The notes: generated by a model from the letters alone, not told the origin. 64,000 nucleotides of DNA from Triatoma infestans (GCA_011037195.1 JAAEAF010000283.1:1-64000); one strand, 5' to 3'; shown: positions 23,563 through 34,423, counted from the stretch's first letter. Numbers and translations: made by a program.

Positions 23563-24165
23563 CTGTTTACTTTCTCTTACTCCTAGGAATTATTGTGATG
23601 GTGACAAAAATTTTCGAAATTGAGTTTTCACCGGAAATATCCTTTTTGAGGTCCCCTGAGTCCAAAAAAGTGGTTTATAGAAAATGGTGTGGGTGTGTGT
23701 GTGTACGTATGTATGTATGTATGTATGTGAACAGCATAGCTTAGAAATGAAAAACCGTAGAAACTTTTAACTTGATATTCCGTTTAGATATCATCATGGG
23801 ATCTGACAGCACGTTATCTGTCAAAATTCTTCAACCAGAAGTACCACTTTACTTTCTTTTCTTTTTTTTTGCGATTTTTACTGGCCTCTAAAGTGCTAGT
23901 TCAGTTTATTTCACAATTCTTTCATGTAAATAATATTATTAGAATTATATAAGTTGTTGGAAGGAAAAATATCAGATGAACCGGAAGTACATTTTAACTG
24001 AATAATTTTTTTTTTTTTTTCAGTTTTCGCGATTTTCTCTATAAAAACACCGACGAATTTCATTAAATTTGTTATGCTAACTATAAAAAAAAATGGTCAA
24101 ATACAATTTTGAAACTGGAGAAAGAGAAAATTGTGTGTGAGTGTTTCACATCAGATTTCTTTCAG
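23563..24165 (+). repeat. R1 interspersed repeat, internally shortened
   Basis: The 5' subterminal motif TTTCTCTTACTCC is intact (23569-23585 region). A TG/TATG microsatellite follows (about 23690-23730). Only one and a partial internal unit remain, and the 3' end keeps GGAGAAAGAGAAA, the hairpin TGAGTGTTTCACA and a T-rich end. Confidence 0.8.
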
Positions 24166-24489
24166 TTACATATATGTATTAAATAATTTCTTTTTATTTT
24201 CTATTACTAAACCAGATCTAATAAAATGTTTACATATTGACCATACTAAGCTATTTACATCCATTGGTCTTCTATAGTAATTATCCGTTCTAGAATCTCA
24301 AACTTAATATATCTGCGTAAATATATCAATATCGGGATCCGACAATTAGGTTCCAAAATCTGGCGTCACAAAATTCCACTTCACTTCGAGTTATTTTCTT
24401 CTCGAAATTTATCACTTCTTTCTCAAAATAGTTTTGTAATGTTTCTTATTAAATAATTGTTTTTTTATTAACTATACTTATACAGGCCT

Positions 24490-25472
24490 CTTATAATGGG
24501 TAGATGAAGGAGAGAAAATGGTTAGGTTTGAATGAACAAACTAAGTTTTCTGACACGGTCGGTATCGACCAGAGCAAACTGATGTCGCTCAGTGAGCTCA
24601 TTTTTATAGACTCACTAGCGATTATAAAGAACCATATTTATTAATAGTGACAAATGATTTTTTATTAGGCTTAAGTTGTTAAGTGTTTGGTTCTTTTTTA
24701 TTCGCTCAAAATGTGTATATGTGAGTGTTTTTTTATTTTACTTTATTTTTATATGACTTGTCCTTGTTGATTGATTGGTACGCTGTGTTCTCTGCAACTC
24801 AACCTAGTTGAGCAGCCCCACTTAGTTTTTTAAATAAAGTGTATCTCTCTAGCTGAACACTGGAGGCGGGTGTTGGTGTAGTGGTTATGAGTATGGACTT
24901 GTAAGTGGGAGGACCCCAGTTCGAGTCCAGCGTATAACTGCTAAATTTTATATTTGTTTAAAAAATGTTAATAGTAAATTAGGTCCTTCCGCCCCCGTCC
25001 ACGACACCTAATTTGGTAGTTGGCCGTTAAGCCCGCCTGAAAAAATAGGCATTACTTTACTTTTTTACTTTACTCTCTGGCTGAACACTGTATAATGTAA
25101 AAGGTGACACTGACATCCTGGACTTTACACTAAAATGTTAGAGTATGGTAGAGTGGTAAAGGGTAAGGTAAATGACACGTTGTGATTGGCGAGTGAACTC
25201 TGTTGTATATCTATCTCCCGTCGCTGTATTTATGCAGTTTCTCCCACTCTAGTCTGAGAGAATGGTCCTGTCATTTTGTCTCTCTTTTTCTGCTATGGAT
25301 TCTCTTTTTGGATCCTAAAAAGACACGTTGTGACTGGCGAGTGTACTCTGTTGTATATCTATCTCCCGTCGCTGTATTTATGCAGTTTCTCCCACTCTAG
25401 CCCGAGAGAGTGGTCCTGTCATTTTGTCTCTTTTTCTCCGCTATGGATCCTCTCTTTGGATACTATATACTC
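24490..25472 (+). mobile_element. LTR-2 copy with SINE inserted and internal tandem duplication
   Basis: LTR-2 sequence starts near 24490 (GATGAAGGAGAGAAAATGG) and resumes after the SINE at 24863-25072 with CTGAACACTGTATAATG and CTGGACTTTACAC. The 3' third (GACACGTTGTGA...TTGGATCCTA) is tandemly duplicated: 25172-25320 and 25322-25466. An unmatched stretch 24545-24840 separates the first piece. Confidence 0.6.
24863..25072 (+). repeat. SINE-C, tRNA-derived, with target duplication
   Basis: The head contains GGTGTAGTGGTTATGAG (box-A-like) and CCAGTTCGAGTCC (box B). An 18-bp target duplication flanks it, ctctctRgctgaacactg, at 24845-24862 and 25073-25090, with one mismatch. The 3' end is a TTTACT-type simple repeat. 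It inserted into LTR-2. Confidence 0.8.
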
Positions 25473-25769
25473 TCAATTTTTATTTGTAACATTTTCCCCG
25501 GCAAATTGATTTTAATGGTCCTAGTGGGGGGAGTTTACACTTCAGACTTCTCTTTAAAGTGGTATTTCTATATCATGCACAGTACGTCAATTACGCCTGT
25601 CAGTAAATTGTTAAGGATTAGTAAAAGCTCAGTTAATATACAAATCTGATAAAAATTTATAAGAACCAGAGTGACAGATGTCTGATGTTTTTTTTATTAT
25701 TGTTCTAAAATTTTTTTCATTAATTTGCAAGCATTTTTTTTAAATCGGCTATTTATGTATTGATTACAG

Positions 25770-25909
25770 ATTTACCAGAGAGCGGTCCAGTGCTGCAATT
25801 AGAAAGGGCTGCTGATTCTTATTCAGTTGGTGAAACTTTGAAGGCTAATTGCAGTTCACCACCTTCAAAACCTGCACCAATATTAACATTCTTCATTAAT
25901 GGCAACCCT
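25770..25909 (+). CDS. Beaten path-like Ig protein, internal exon
   Basis: The exon starts after acceptor TTGATTACAG (25769) in phase 1 (two bases complete a split codon) and ends in phase 0 before donor GTTAGT (25910). It encodes LPESGPVLQLERAADSY, then SVGETLKANCSSPPSKPAP and FFINGNP. This is the start of the second Ig-like domain of Beat family proteins: P..GPV, Y.VG(D/E).L.ANC.S..S.P and INGNP, with the domain's first cysteine in ANC. Beat proteins are secreted or membrane-anchored axon-guidance and adhesion molecules of arthropod nervous systems. The signal peptide and first Ig domain must lie upstream, outside the window or unrecognised. The next exon is 6 kb away. The paralogue cannot be named. 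Confidence 0.78.
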
Positions 25910-26176
25910 GTTAGTAAATATAACATTTTTAATAAGTTTTTTCTTAAATACAAATATCTATACAAATTTTACAAAATACAAATATGGACTTGATGATTTG
26001 TGACTAAAGAATGTTTTAGCCGTGGGAAAGAAGTTTATGGATAGTCAACATTGCAAGTAAACCTCGGTTTTACATTGAGACTTTTTACAGTATAACACTC
26101 CTCTGTTGTATCTGTTAAAGTAACGAACTGCTTATACACTTCGTAGAATGTACTTTGTTACAACTTTGTACTGGTC

Positions 26177-26437
26177 GTCCTCGCGCGTTAGTCTAGTGGC
26201 TAACGCACTCGCCTTTCGTGCGAGAATTCAGGGTTCGATTCCCTTGAGGGCAAAGTCCGGTCTTGGCCCAGCATCGTGATAAAAAGTGGAAAGCTACAGT
26301 TAGTAGCGCCCTAGGTAGCGAAGGCCGGAACTAAACGCCGTGGGAACTGCTGCGTGCTTACCACACGCCCCCCCTATTCAATCGCCGTCTGGCAAACCTT
26401 GACCCTTCAAAGGCTGTTGCGCCATAGGGATTTTTTT
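26177..26437 (+). repeat. SINE-B, tRNA-Glu-like head, with target duplication
   Basis: The head folds as a tRNA with anticodon loop CTTTCGT (TTC, Glu-like), box A around TTAGTCTAGTGGC and box B GGTTCGATTCC. The body ends GCCATAGGGA followed by a T run. A 12-bp target duplication TTTGTACTGGTC lies at 26165-26176 and 26438-26449. A second copy is at 27287-27545. Confidence 0.85.
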
Positions 26438-26817
26438 TTTGTACTGGTCAAACCCTCCTACCTTATTCCTTAACTAATTTCAACAAACAATACACCTTTT
26501 TTTTAGCTTTCGTTTTTATGATGTAAATCTCTTTTAAAAAATTTACATAAATAAAAAAAAAATTTAAAAAAAGGTTCATTAACTGACAAAATTTTGAAAA
26601 AGAATCAAATTACCAGTTTTGTTATTTAAACATGGTCCCATGAAAGTGCTTGCACATTTTATACAGTAAACAAGTAGTTGGTAATAAGACATTTGTTTAT
26701 GTCTATTCGTAAAGCATGTTTCAAACTTTATCAAGTGTTTACTGTAACGTATATAAATATAAAGATAATATTATAATAAGTATTATTGTTCTATTTTGTT
26801 ATTGTTAGATATTTATT

Positions 26818-27059
26818 TATTTTATTTTTTTAATTTAAGGCGCGACAACATTATGGTCATTGGCGTCCGGAGTCTTCTCAGTGCACTGCCGGCCTCCGGA
26901 CAGTGTTCTCTCGTTACAGACAACATTGTCCATCACCGGATAGTGAGCTATAGAGGCTCCTACGAAGAAAGAAATCTAAGGGTAGCACAGCTGGGCTCGA
27001 ACCCGGGTCCTCCGCGTGGGAGTCCAGTACGCTAACCATTTAGCTATTCCCTTCCCTAC
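26818..27059 (-). repeat. SINE-A, full length, with target duplication
   Basis: Minus-strand copy with tRNA head (box B GGGTTCGAGCCC on the minus strand near 26998), the GGCCGGCAGTG body and a poly(A)-type tail (T run at about 26820-26835 on the plus strand). A 12-bp target duplication TAGATATTTATT lies at 26806-26817 and 27060-27071. This is the best delimited SINE-A copy here. Confidence 0.88.
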
Positions 27060-27286
27060 TAGATATTTATTATTTCAATAATTATTTTTAAAGAACCATT
27101 AAGTTATTATCTATATTATATAATTGTTGTTATTGTATAGAAATTTAGCTAATTATTATTAATAAGTATTAATATCAATATAAACGATAATAAGACTGAG
27201 GCAATACCTGGCAACATAGGGAGTTTCTAATAAAATATTCAAACCAAGAGGAAGAAAAAATAAAAAAGAATTTAATAACATAAAGT

Positions 27287-27545
27287 AAACCCTCACGTAT
27301 AAGTCTGGTGGCTAAAATACTCGCTTTTAGTGCAAGAATCATTGCTGATTCCCGTGAGGGTTCTAATTGTCTTGACCCAGCACTGAGAAAAAGAAAAAGT
27401 GGGGTTCTACGGTAGATGACAAATCTTGTTAGCAAAAGCCAAAATTAACAGTGCTGGAATCGCGGTATGCTTACCACAAGCTTCCCAATAAAGACACCAT
27501 CTGGCAAACCAAACTAAGATTGTTGCGCCTAAGCTTATTTTTTCA
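27287..27545 (+). repeat. SINE-B, second copy, diverged
   Basis: The tRNA-like head has complementary acceptor arms CCCTCAC (about 27290) and GTGAGGG (about 27353). The body shares CTTGACCCAGCA, GCTTACCACA and CATCTGGCAAACC with 26177-26437. Box B has decayed (GCTGATTCCC), so it is older. No clear target duplication is seen. Confidence 0.7.
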
Positions 27546-28275
27546 AGAGGCTTTATCATCTAGCTACCGATTCCTTTAATAATTAATAATTTACTGACAC
27601 TTCATAAAGGAGGAAAGATTTTTTAGTGCATGAAAAATTTCAACTGTACAACTGTAAAAAACACAAATAAAATAAAATAAAAATATATTAATTTTGTTTT
27701 TTCTTCGCTTAAATATAATGTACATTAATTACAAATGAGTTTTAATTCAAGAGGTTTTTATTTTATTTAATTTTTTTTAATTGTTTATTTATGTAAATTT
27801 TTAAAGCATATTTACAGCATTAAATACCAGACAGAGAGAGAAAAAGAAAAGAGGGTATATACATTTGAAAAACGAGGAGGTTATTTCTTCTATGCTTATC
27901 CCTTTAGTACTGCCCTTCCAGCTAAAATGTTTTTGTTGCAGTTCATGCAATAAAATTGTACATTACTGAAATTTGGGATATTCTTGAATTTTTATGATCA
28001 AAGGGAAATCACTAAAGATATTCGTACATAAAAATTCCATAAGTCATATACGTTTCATAAGGCTGGACTTGTGTTGAGCATGCTATATACCTCTCATCAA
28101 CGTTTAGTTCTGGTCATTGCCTGTACTGTATTTATGCAAATTTTTAGATCATATTTATAAAATTAAATACCAGGCCCATAGAAATGAAAAAAGTGGTAGA
28201 TATATTGAAAATGTGGTTGGGTCCGCAATGCTGGATAACATCCGGTATTTTATCCATCGTAGCATGCATATTTGT

Positions 28276-28320
28276 TTTGTTCCTGACCGGATTCGGATTT
28301 TCTTCCATCGTCAGAGCAAA
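28276..28320 (-). ncRNA. Hammerhead ribozyme motif, left PLE terminal repeat
   Basis: The minus strand reads TTTGCT, CTGACGA, a GGA...TCC stem with A-rich loop, GAA, TCCGGT, C, then AGGAACAAA. Core positions match a type I hammerhead. Stem III should be the palindrome ACCGGT, but its first base is T, which breaks the required 15.1-16.1 pair, so activity is doubtful. Confidence 0.65.
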
Positions 28321-29071
28321 TTTACCAAGTTCGTGTAGAGAGTTCACTTCAACGAAATGTTTCTGTAGACTCACACTTGTTGGTTGTATGTATGTGGGAA
28401 GGTCATAAGGTTATGTTACTAAATGTGTGTGTTTCATGACAAAGTGAAATTATTATAAATTGTGATTAGGCATTAGAAAACAGTGTATAATAAATTGCAT
28501 GTTTTGAAGAATATAACTAAATTTTAAGACGGTTGTTAAGCATGTTCAGTTTTTTATCAAGTCATTTTTATTTGGGGGAGGAGGAGATAAGTTATTTCAG
28601 GAGTAAACTGTACTAATAAGATTAGATAAATTTTAACCCGGGAGAACTCGCACCGTGAGATTTTCTCTCACGCTTGAAGAAAAACACTCATAATCCGGAA
28701 GTGAGAGTAGTGGGGGGGGTCCTAAGATTCGTCTAGCTGAGTTTTTATCTTTTGTTTACTTCCTCATGAAATATTTTCCCTCTCAGTCTTATGTTAGCTT
28801 CAGAAGAAGAAGTTAAACAGAAATATTCTAAACCGTGAGTGAATCTCTCACGCGCTAGTGGTCGCGTTACGTTTTTAAAAGTAAGTAATTTTCTGTTTGT
28901 CTAACATTTTTGATTTACTGGTGACACAAAATTAGTTTTTCTTTTGAATTTTAGAATTTTTAAATTCAAATGAGTCGTGGCAAACATATGGCCGAGATGG
29001 GGAAAGCGTTGTACGATTTCCGTAAGTGGCATTTTTCAGGATAATTATTTACTTTATATTCGTTTTGTGCG

Positions 29072-29350
29072 CTAGTGTAATAGGACCATTGTTTTTTCTA
29101 TACTCTGTGGTTCGTGGTTGTTCTTTATAAGGTAGTTACCATAAGTGGAGTCGGTTTTGTTGTATTTGTATGAGCGTAGGTGTTCTTTAAACCTGACTTT
29201 GAGACGTCTTCCGGTCTGGCCTACATACGTGAAATTGCATTCGGAGCAAGAGAGTTTATAAATGCCACTTTTGCCATATAGGTTGGTTATTTCAGTATGT
29301 GTGCATATTTTGTTTATAAGTTTATTGTTTGCTCTGAATGCTGTTCTCAA
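29072..29350 (-). pseudogene. PLE GIY-YIG endonuclease remnant
   Basis: This 92-codon open stretch contains KSGIYKLSCSECNFTYVGQT (GIY...YVG, with V for the usual I), followed by GRRLKVRFKEHLRSYKYNK. The paired cysteines after GIYKL (CSEC) and the R.KEH motif are those of Penelope-like elements rather than bacterial GIY-YIG enzymes. It is separated from the RT by about 400 bp of degenerate sequence. Confidence 0.85.
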
Positions 29351-29750
29351 GCCTAGTTTTTTGAAAAAGTTTGTCAGTTTGTAAACCTCGTTCCCTTTGT
29401 TTTGAAAGTGGCGAATATGTTGGGTGTTGTGGGATTTTCGTCTTGTTTGCGGTTTAGTCTGTTTTTTCTGAATAGTTTGTTGACAACGCTAACAGGGTAT
29501 CCGATTTTTGTGGCTATGGTGTATATGGTGTTGAGTTCTTGTTTGTAGTTCGTCGCTGCGAGTGGTATGGTTTCTAGCCTGTTAATTAGGCGTCTGAGGG
29601 CTGCTAGTTTGTGTTGAGTAGGATGATGGGAACTGGAAGGTATTATGGTGTTGGTAGATGTGGGTTTTCTATTTAAGTGGGTAGTCTATTTTGTCATTAT
29701 TTCTGGTAAGTTTTATGTCTAGAAATTTGAGAGTGCCATCGTTCTCATAC

Positions 29751-30402
29751 TCATTTATGAATTTTATATTGGGATGGAGGTTGTTTAAATAGTTTGAGTG
29801 TATCTATGTCAATGTCATGTTCGAGTATAAGTATTGAGTCATCAACGTAAAGTGCATAAAATGTTATGTTGAAATGTTCTTTTAAGTACGGGACGTAAAT
29901 GTGTTCTAAATGGTGCATGAAAATTTCGGATAGAATAGCAGATGTCGGGTGTACCATTCCTAATTCGTCTGTAGCTAGGTAGAAATTGTTATTGAATCTA
30001 AAGTAGTTTTGTTTAACTGTAGTTTCGGTTATGGTTGTTAGTTGATGTATGTATTGTTGTGGGTTCTGTTCTTTTAGTTTCTGTTTTACAATGTCTAAGG
30101 TGTCATTGATAGGAAAAGATGTGTACAAGTTAGATATACCAAGGGAAATCAGTCGTGATGGTGATCAGTCGTGAGGGTGTTATTATTGTGTCTTCATTAA
30201 GTGAATTAGGTGCTGTGTATACTTTGTGGTAAAAGTGCCTTGTAGTTTGATTTTGTTCATTTACTGTTGCAAATAGTTGAGAGAGTTTGTAAGCGGGTGC
30301 TGTGGTGTAGTTGATGACGGGTCTAATGGGGATGTTGAGTCTAATAGGGATGACCAAAACTAAACGCACTTCCCAAAGTTCATAAACCCCCAACATCCCC
30401 AT
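29751..30402 (-). pseudogene. PLE reverse transcriptase remnant
   Basis: The RT segment 30128-29751 contains MYTSFPINDTLDIVKQKL, TVKQNYFRFNNNFYLATD, HPTSAILSEIFMHHLEHI and catalytic YVDD in FYALYVDDSILILEH. The upstream stretch (30402-30130) has NIPIRPVINYTTAPAYKLS, the motif before the catalytic palm. A frame change separates the two. This matches the Penelope RT, which is related to telomerase. Confidence 0.85.
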
Positions 30403-30668
30403 AACAAAAATGACGATAAAACACTGAGCACGCTTAACAACAATATTAAAAAAAAAAAAAAATTTAGTTATAAAGTATCCTTCAAAACATGCTATTTATT
30501 ATACACTATTTTCTAAAGTCTAATCACGATTTATAATAATTCCACTTTGTCGTGAAACACACACATATAGCCTTATAACCTTATAACCTCCCCACATATA
30601 TACAACCAACAAGTGTGAGTCTACAGAAATATTTCGTTGAAGTGAACTCTTTACACGAACTTGGTGAA

Positions 30669-30713
30669 TTTGCTCTGACGATGGATGAAAATCCGAAACC
30701 GGTCAGGAACAAA
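30669..30713 (+). ncRNA. Hammerhead ribozyme, right PLE terminal repeat (best copy)
   Basis: Reading 5' to 3': stem I strand TTTG-CT (30669-30674), core CTGACGA (30675-30681), one extra T, stem II GGAT/ATCC closed by GAAA (30683-30694), core GAA (30695-30697), palindromic stem III ACCGGT (30698-30703), cleavage base C (30704), stem I return strand AG, GAA bulge, CAAA. All conserved core bases of a type I hammerhead are present and stem I pairs. The very short palindromic stem III is the form known in PLE hammerheads, which act best as dimers. Confidence 0.8.
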
Positions 30714-31966
30714 ACTAATATGCATTCTACGATGGATAAAATACCGGAGGGAAGATATATGTTTGGGAAACGAGGAGACTGTTTGGTTATTTGGTCCAAA
30801 GTGGTGCCCCGTATCATAAAATAAAATTCTAAACTACTATATTCTCCCAAATTACCTCGCGATGTTGGGCAACAATGTTCAAACCCCCCCCAACGGGAAT
30901 CGTACCATGAATTCTTCCACCAAAGGCGAGGATATGCTTACCAGAACAGTATCAACCGAAGTTCTCTATATCCTTGCAAATTATTTCACGGTTATTTTAA
31001 ACCATACATGACACTATATTCTAAAAATTCATGGCATCGTGGAAATTTACTTCCCTAATTCTCTTGAAAATCATTGACTGAAGTGTAACTTTTTAAAAAT
31101 ATGTAATGGATCTATATGTCTCCCGACTACAAGCTCACAGAGAGGGGGCAAGCTAAAAATTATATCTGGGCATCGGAAAGAAAAATTAAAGAGACTAGCG
31201 ACTAGTCCAGCCGCCAGCTTAAAAAGGATGCCTGACCACAAATTTACTCTCATCAAACGCCATTCGAACAACCACCAACGCTCTTCGACATCATCCTCAT
31301 ACCATCACTCTGCCAGTCATTCTGTCATCTGTCACTCTCTTCTCACAACCATACTTTCATTTCAAATAAATTATTTTGTTAAGTCCTTGCAGTGCTTAAT
31401 ATTCTCATTCTATGTAAACAGTGTTCAGTACGTCTAACTTATCTCAACCTAAATTTTTCTCTTTTATCTACCCACCACCCATCCACTCGGGAAACATTTG
31501 CTTCAAATAAATTTTCGACAAATATTTCATTTGTTCTATAAACACTTCAACAAAAACAAAATTTAATTTACCAGTGTATTTTTACAACATAAAATTTTTA
31601 ACTGGACAATATTGTAATGTCAATTGAACGTTCAAACATTGCCTCTTCGGAGAATCGTAACTTTTGTTTATAATCAAACGCAATGAATAACAAACGAACA
31701 AAAACATGAATTCTGATTAAAAATTGATGGTTAAAATTATATATTTGCTTAATATGATGAAAATAAGTTAAATGATTTTCTTTCGTTATAGCGTTCTTCA
31801 ATTTTTTAGACATCGCTTTGTGGTATATATATACTTCTTCAGAAATCATGTTAAACAATTATTTTCTTAATTGTTATCATTTCCCCCCTTCTCATTATTA
31901 AAATCATTTACTAAAAATGATTTCTTCACATTCTCTTATTTCTTTTGTTTGCAATTTCTTTTTCAG

Positions 31967-32201
31967 TGTTCTAAAGAGGGTTACTGTGAAAGACGTGTAG
32001 TACCTTTAAGTCCTACTGTACATTGGAGCGCATCATATCTTACGTTAGATCTTAAACCGAGCCACTTTCCAAAAGGAAGATTGCACATATTGTGTACGGC
32101 TGTTATTAAAGGCTTTTACAAAGAGCAAGCAGAAGTGGATTTAAAAGAGAATAAAATTTATCAAACGATAATGGTTGGATCATTAAATACAAGACATCGT
32201 G
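31967..32201 (+). CDS. Beaten path-like Ig protein, internal exon
   Basis: Acceptor CTTTTTCAG ends at 31966; the reading frame enters in phase 0, matching the end of the exon at 25909, and leaves in phase 1 before donor GTATGT (32202). It encodes 78 codons: CSKEGYCERRVVPLSPTVHW, then a segment with YLTLDLKPSHFPKGRLHILC, TAVIKGFYKEQAEVDL and a short tail. The L.L...HFP.GRL.L.C.A.I....Y pattern is the second half of the Beat family's second Ig-like domain, including its second cysteine (ILC). The phase-1 exit joins exactly to the last exon at 53449. The CSKEGYCE start is not typical and may be lineage-specific. Confidence 0.78.
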
Positions 32202-32300
32202 GTATGTATGTTCATTATTTATTTATTTATTTATTTATTTTAAATTTATAATACTAATCAGATAGGAAAAATATTGTTGGATCTTAAAATATTGGTATTT

Positions 32301-32440
32301 TAAGGGTTATTGCACTGCCAGCCACTGGGCTGTATTCTTTGGCAACACTGTCCATCACTATACAGTGACCTATAGAGGACCGAACTTGGAATCTGAGCGT
32401 GGTAGTACAGCGCGCTAAGACTGATTTAATCCCTTGCCTT
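32301..32440 (-). repeat. SINE-A fragment, diverged
   Basis: Reverse-strand match to the SINE-A body (GCACTGCCAGCC, CACTGTCCATCACTATACAG) and part of the head (GCGCGCTAAGACTGATTTAA). Diverged and without clear target duplication. It lies in the large beat-like intron. Confidence 0.65.
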
Positions 32441-32605
32441 CTAACATGGTTGTTACAAGACTCTATAGTTTGAGAAATAGAAAAGGAGAAACTATTGTTT
32501 TCTTGAAAAAATGACAATTTCTGGCTAATAGTACCAGAGAGGCATCCGAATTCAACGTGAAAGAGGAATTAAAAACATTGTTTCTAATAAATAAGTTTTA
32601 AACAC

Positions 32606-33612
32606 TATTTTTACTATCCCCGTAAGAGGAAGTATTGTAATCGTGTCAAATTTTCGATATCGAGGTTTCACCGGAAATATCCCTTTTGAGGTCCCCTGCG
32701 TCCAAAAAAGTGGTTTTTAGCTAATGGTCCGTGTGTATGTGCGTGTTTTTTATATGTGAACAGCATAGCTCAAAAACGAAAAACCAAGAAAGTTTAAACT
32801 TGATATTCCGTTTAGGTATCACCATGGCATCTGACTGTGGGTCATCTGTCAAAATTAATCAGCCGGAAGTACCACTTTACTTGTTGGGTCTTTTACTTTT
32901 TTTGCGTTTTTCTCAAAAATGGCTCTGACGAATTTCCTCAAACTTGGTATATCAACTACATATACAAAGAGCTGCAACTTTTATTTGTAAAGTTTCTGTA
33001 GGAAAATTCATTTAAGGGCAGTTATGTGGGAGAGGTGGGGTTAGGTTTTCATTTAAAGTGCTATTTCAGTTTATTAACCAATTCTATCATCTAAATCATC
33101 TAATGTTAAATAGAATTGAATATGTCGTTGAAATTCCGAGTTTCAAAAAATCGGATAACGGAAATGCGTTTAGTTTTACCACTTTACTAAATGATTTTTT
33201 TTTTCACTTTTTCGCGAGTTTTTCAAAAATGTTTTTGACGATTTTCTAGAAACTTCCTATATAAACTAAACACACAAAGATCTAAAACTTTTATTTAAAA
33301 CATTTCTCTGGAAAAATTCATTTAAGGGCACTTTTGGAAGAGGGGATGGTGTTATATTTTTCTCTAAAGTGCTATCATAGTTAATTATACAATTCTACCA
33401 TCCAAACAAAATTATTTAGAAATAAATAGATGGCCAAAATTCCAAGTTTCAAGAAAATTAGTAAACCGGAAGTGCGCTTTTACTGAACAGTTTTTTTACG
33501 TTTTCAATGAATTTCATTAAATTTGGTATACAAACTATAAAATTTGTCAATTATAATTTTGAGAACTGGAGTAAGAGAAAGTTGTGTGAGTGTTTCACAC
33601 CAGATTTTTTTT
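32606..33612 (+). repeat. R1 interspersed repeat, best complete copy
   Basis: Order: start near GTAAGAGGAAGTATTG, block CACCGGAAATATCCC, microsatellite-like GTGTGTATGTGCGTG, then three units of about 270-300 bp each opening CCGGAAGT or similar (near 32862, 33150, 33466). Each unit has CAAAAATG...GACGA, ACACAAAGATCT-like and TCTAAAGTGCTAT landmarks. The 3' end has GGAGTAAGAGAAA, hairpin GTGTGAGTGTTTCACAC (about 33583-33600) and a T run. No coding capacity. Inverted subterminal motifs plus a 3' hairpin resemble Helentron-associated HINE elements. Confidence 0.8.
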
Positions 33613-34423
33613 TCGTTAATATTTTTAATTTTATGATTACTGGAAACAAGTGGGCGAAGCCTTTTCATTGATGATACGTAGAATGAACTAGGGGATGGTT
33701 TTGACCGCCACAATTAGGCAGGGGCAGAGAGTTACACATTTTCCTGGTAAATGTATAAAATCAATTTTCTAATATTATATGAAGTAATTGTAATGGTGAG
33801 GGAAACAATATACAACAAAGAAAAGCAGTTTGAACAAATTCTCCCCCATTTTTTTTTTTTTCTTGATTTTCCACAATATATTAAGGCCTCATACTATCTT
33901 AAATTTTCTTTTTCAATCGTTTTGTTTCTGGTATCTGGTGATTTTTCCACCAGATTTTTGTCTATAAATTTTGAATACTAGTTTACCTTTTTTATAGACA
34001 CTATTTGTTCAATCTTTTTATTAATTCCATTAAATTATGCTCAGTACAACTATATACCTAATTAACTTGTAGTATATTAACAATATTTTAAATTTATCTC
34101 TAATTAATAGATTGTTCTCTCCTACTTTTTTTTTTATATTTAATTTCCATTTTATTACAAAATTAACCTTCTTTATTACATAATTTTTATAATTTTTTTT
34201 TTTATTACCAAAATTTATTATAAAATAAATTCATAATTTTAAATTTAGTTATTTTTTTTTAAATTAAAATTGTAATTTGGACTTTTTTTAGTTTTTTGCG
34301 TTTTTCTAAAATTGACTCAAAATTTTTTTATTTTTTATTTAACTTTTTTTGAGGAGTGATGAGATTAGGGTTTCTTCTATAGTGCTATTTTCATATAATA
34401 TACGTACCTATAATCTGCATAGT

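Larger units (their letters stand above)
28137..30830 (-). mobile_element. Penelope-like element with inverted flanking terminal repeats
   Basis: A minus-strand RT (30402-29751) and GIY-YIG endonuclease (29350-29072) sit between two copies of a terminal repeat in opposite orientation: 28220-28540 and 30430-30760. The terminal repeats share the ACTCACACTTGTTGGTTG block and a hammerhead ribozyme motif. RT plus C-terminal GIY-YIG and repeats with hammerheads are hallmarks of Penelope-like elements. The element is decayed. Related fragments lie at 27780-27900 and 54862-56290. Confidence 0.85.

Noticed and set aside
25172..25466. CRISPR-like or satellite array
   Set aside because: Only two units, which are a tandem duplication within an LTR. 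No spacers or cas genes; the sequence is eukaryotic.
26185..26256. Functional tRNA-Glu gene
   Set aside because: The tRNA-like head continues into a SINE body, has a 12-bp target duplication and a second diverged copy nearby; acceptor pairing is imperfect.
28969..29018. ATG-led stretch with GTAAGT as a host first exon
   Set aside because: Only about 17 codons, no recognisable product and no partner exon. A transposase start is possible, but not supportable.
31070..31500. Possible solo LTR near CTTAAAAAGGATGCC
   Set aside because: A TATA-like box and CT-rich segment are present, but I could not find TG...CA ends, a target duplication or a second copy.
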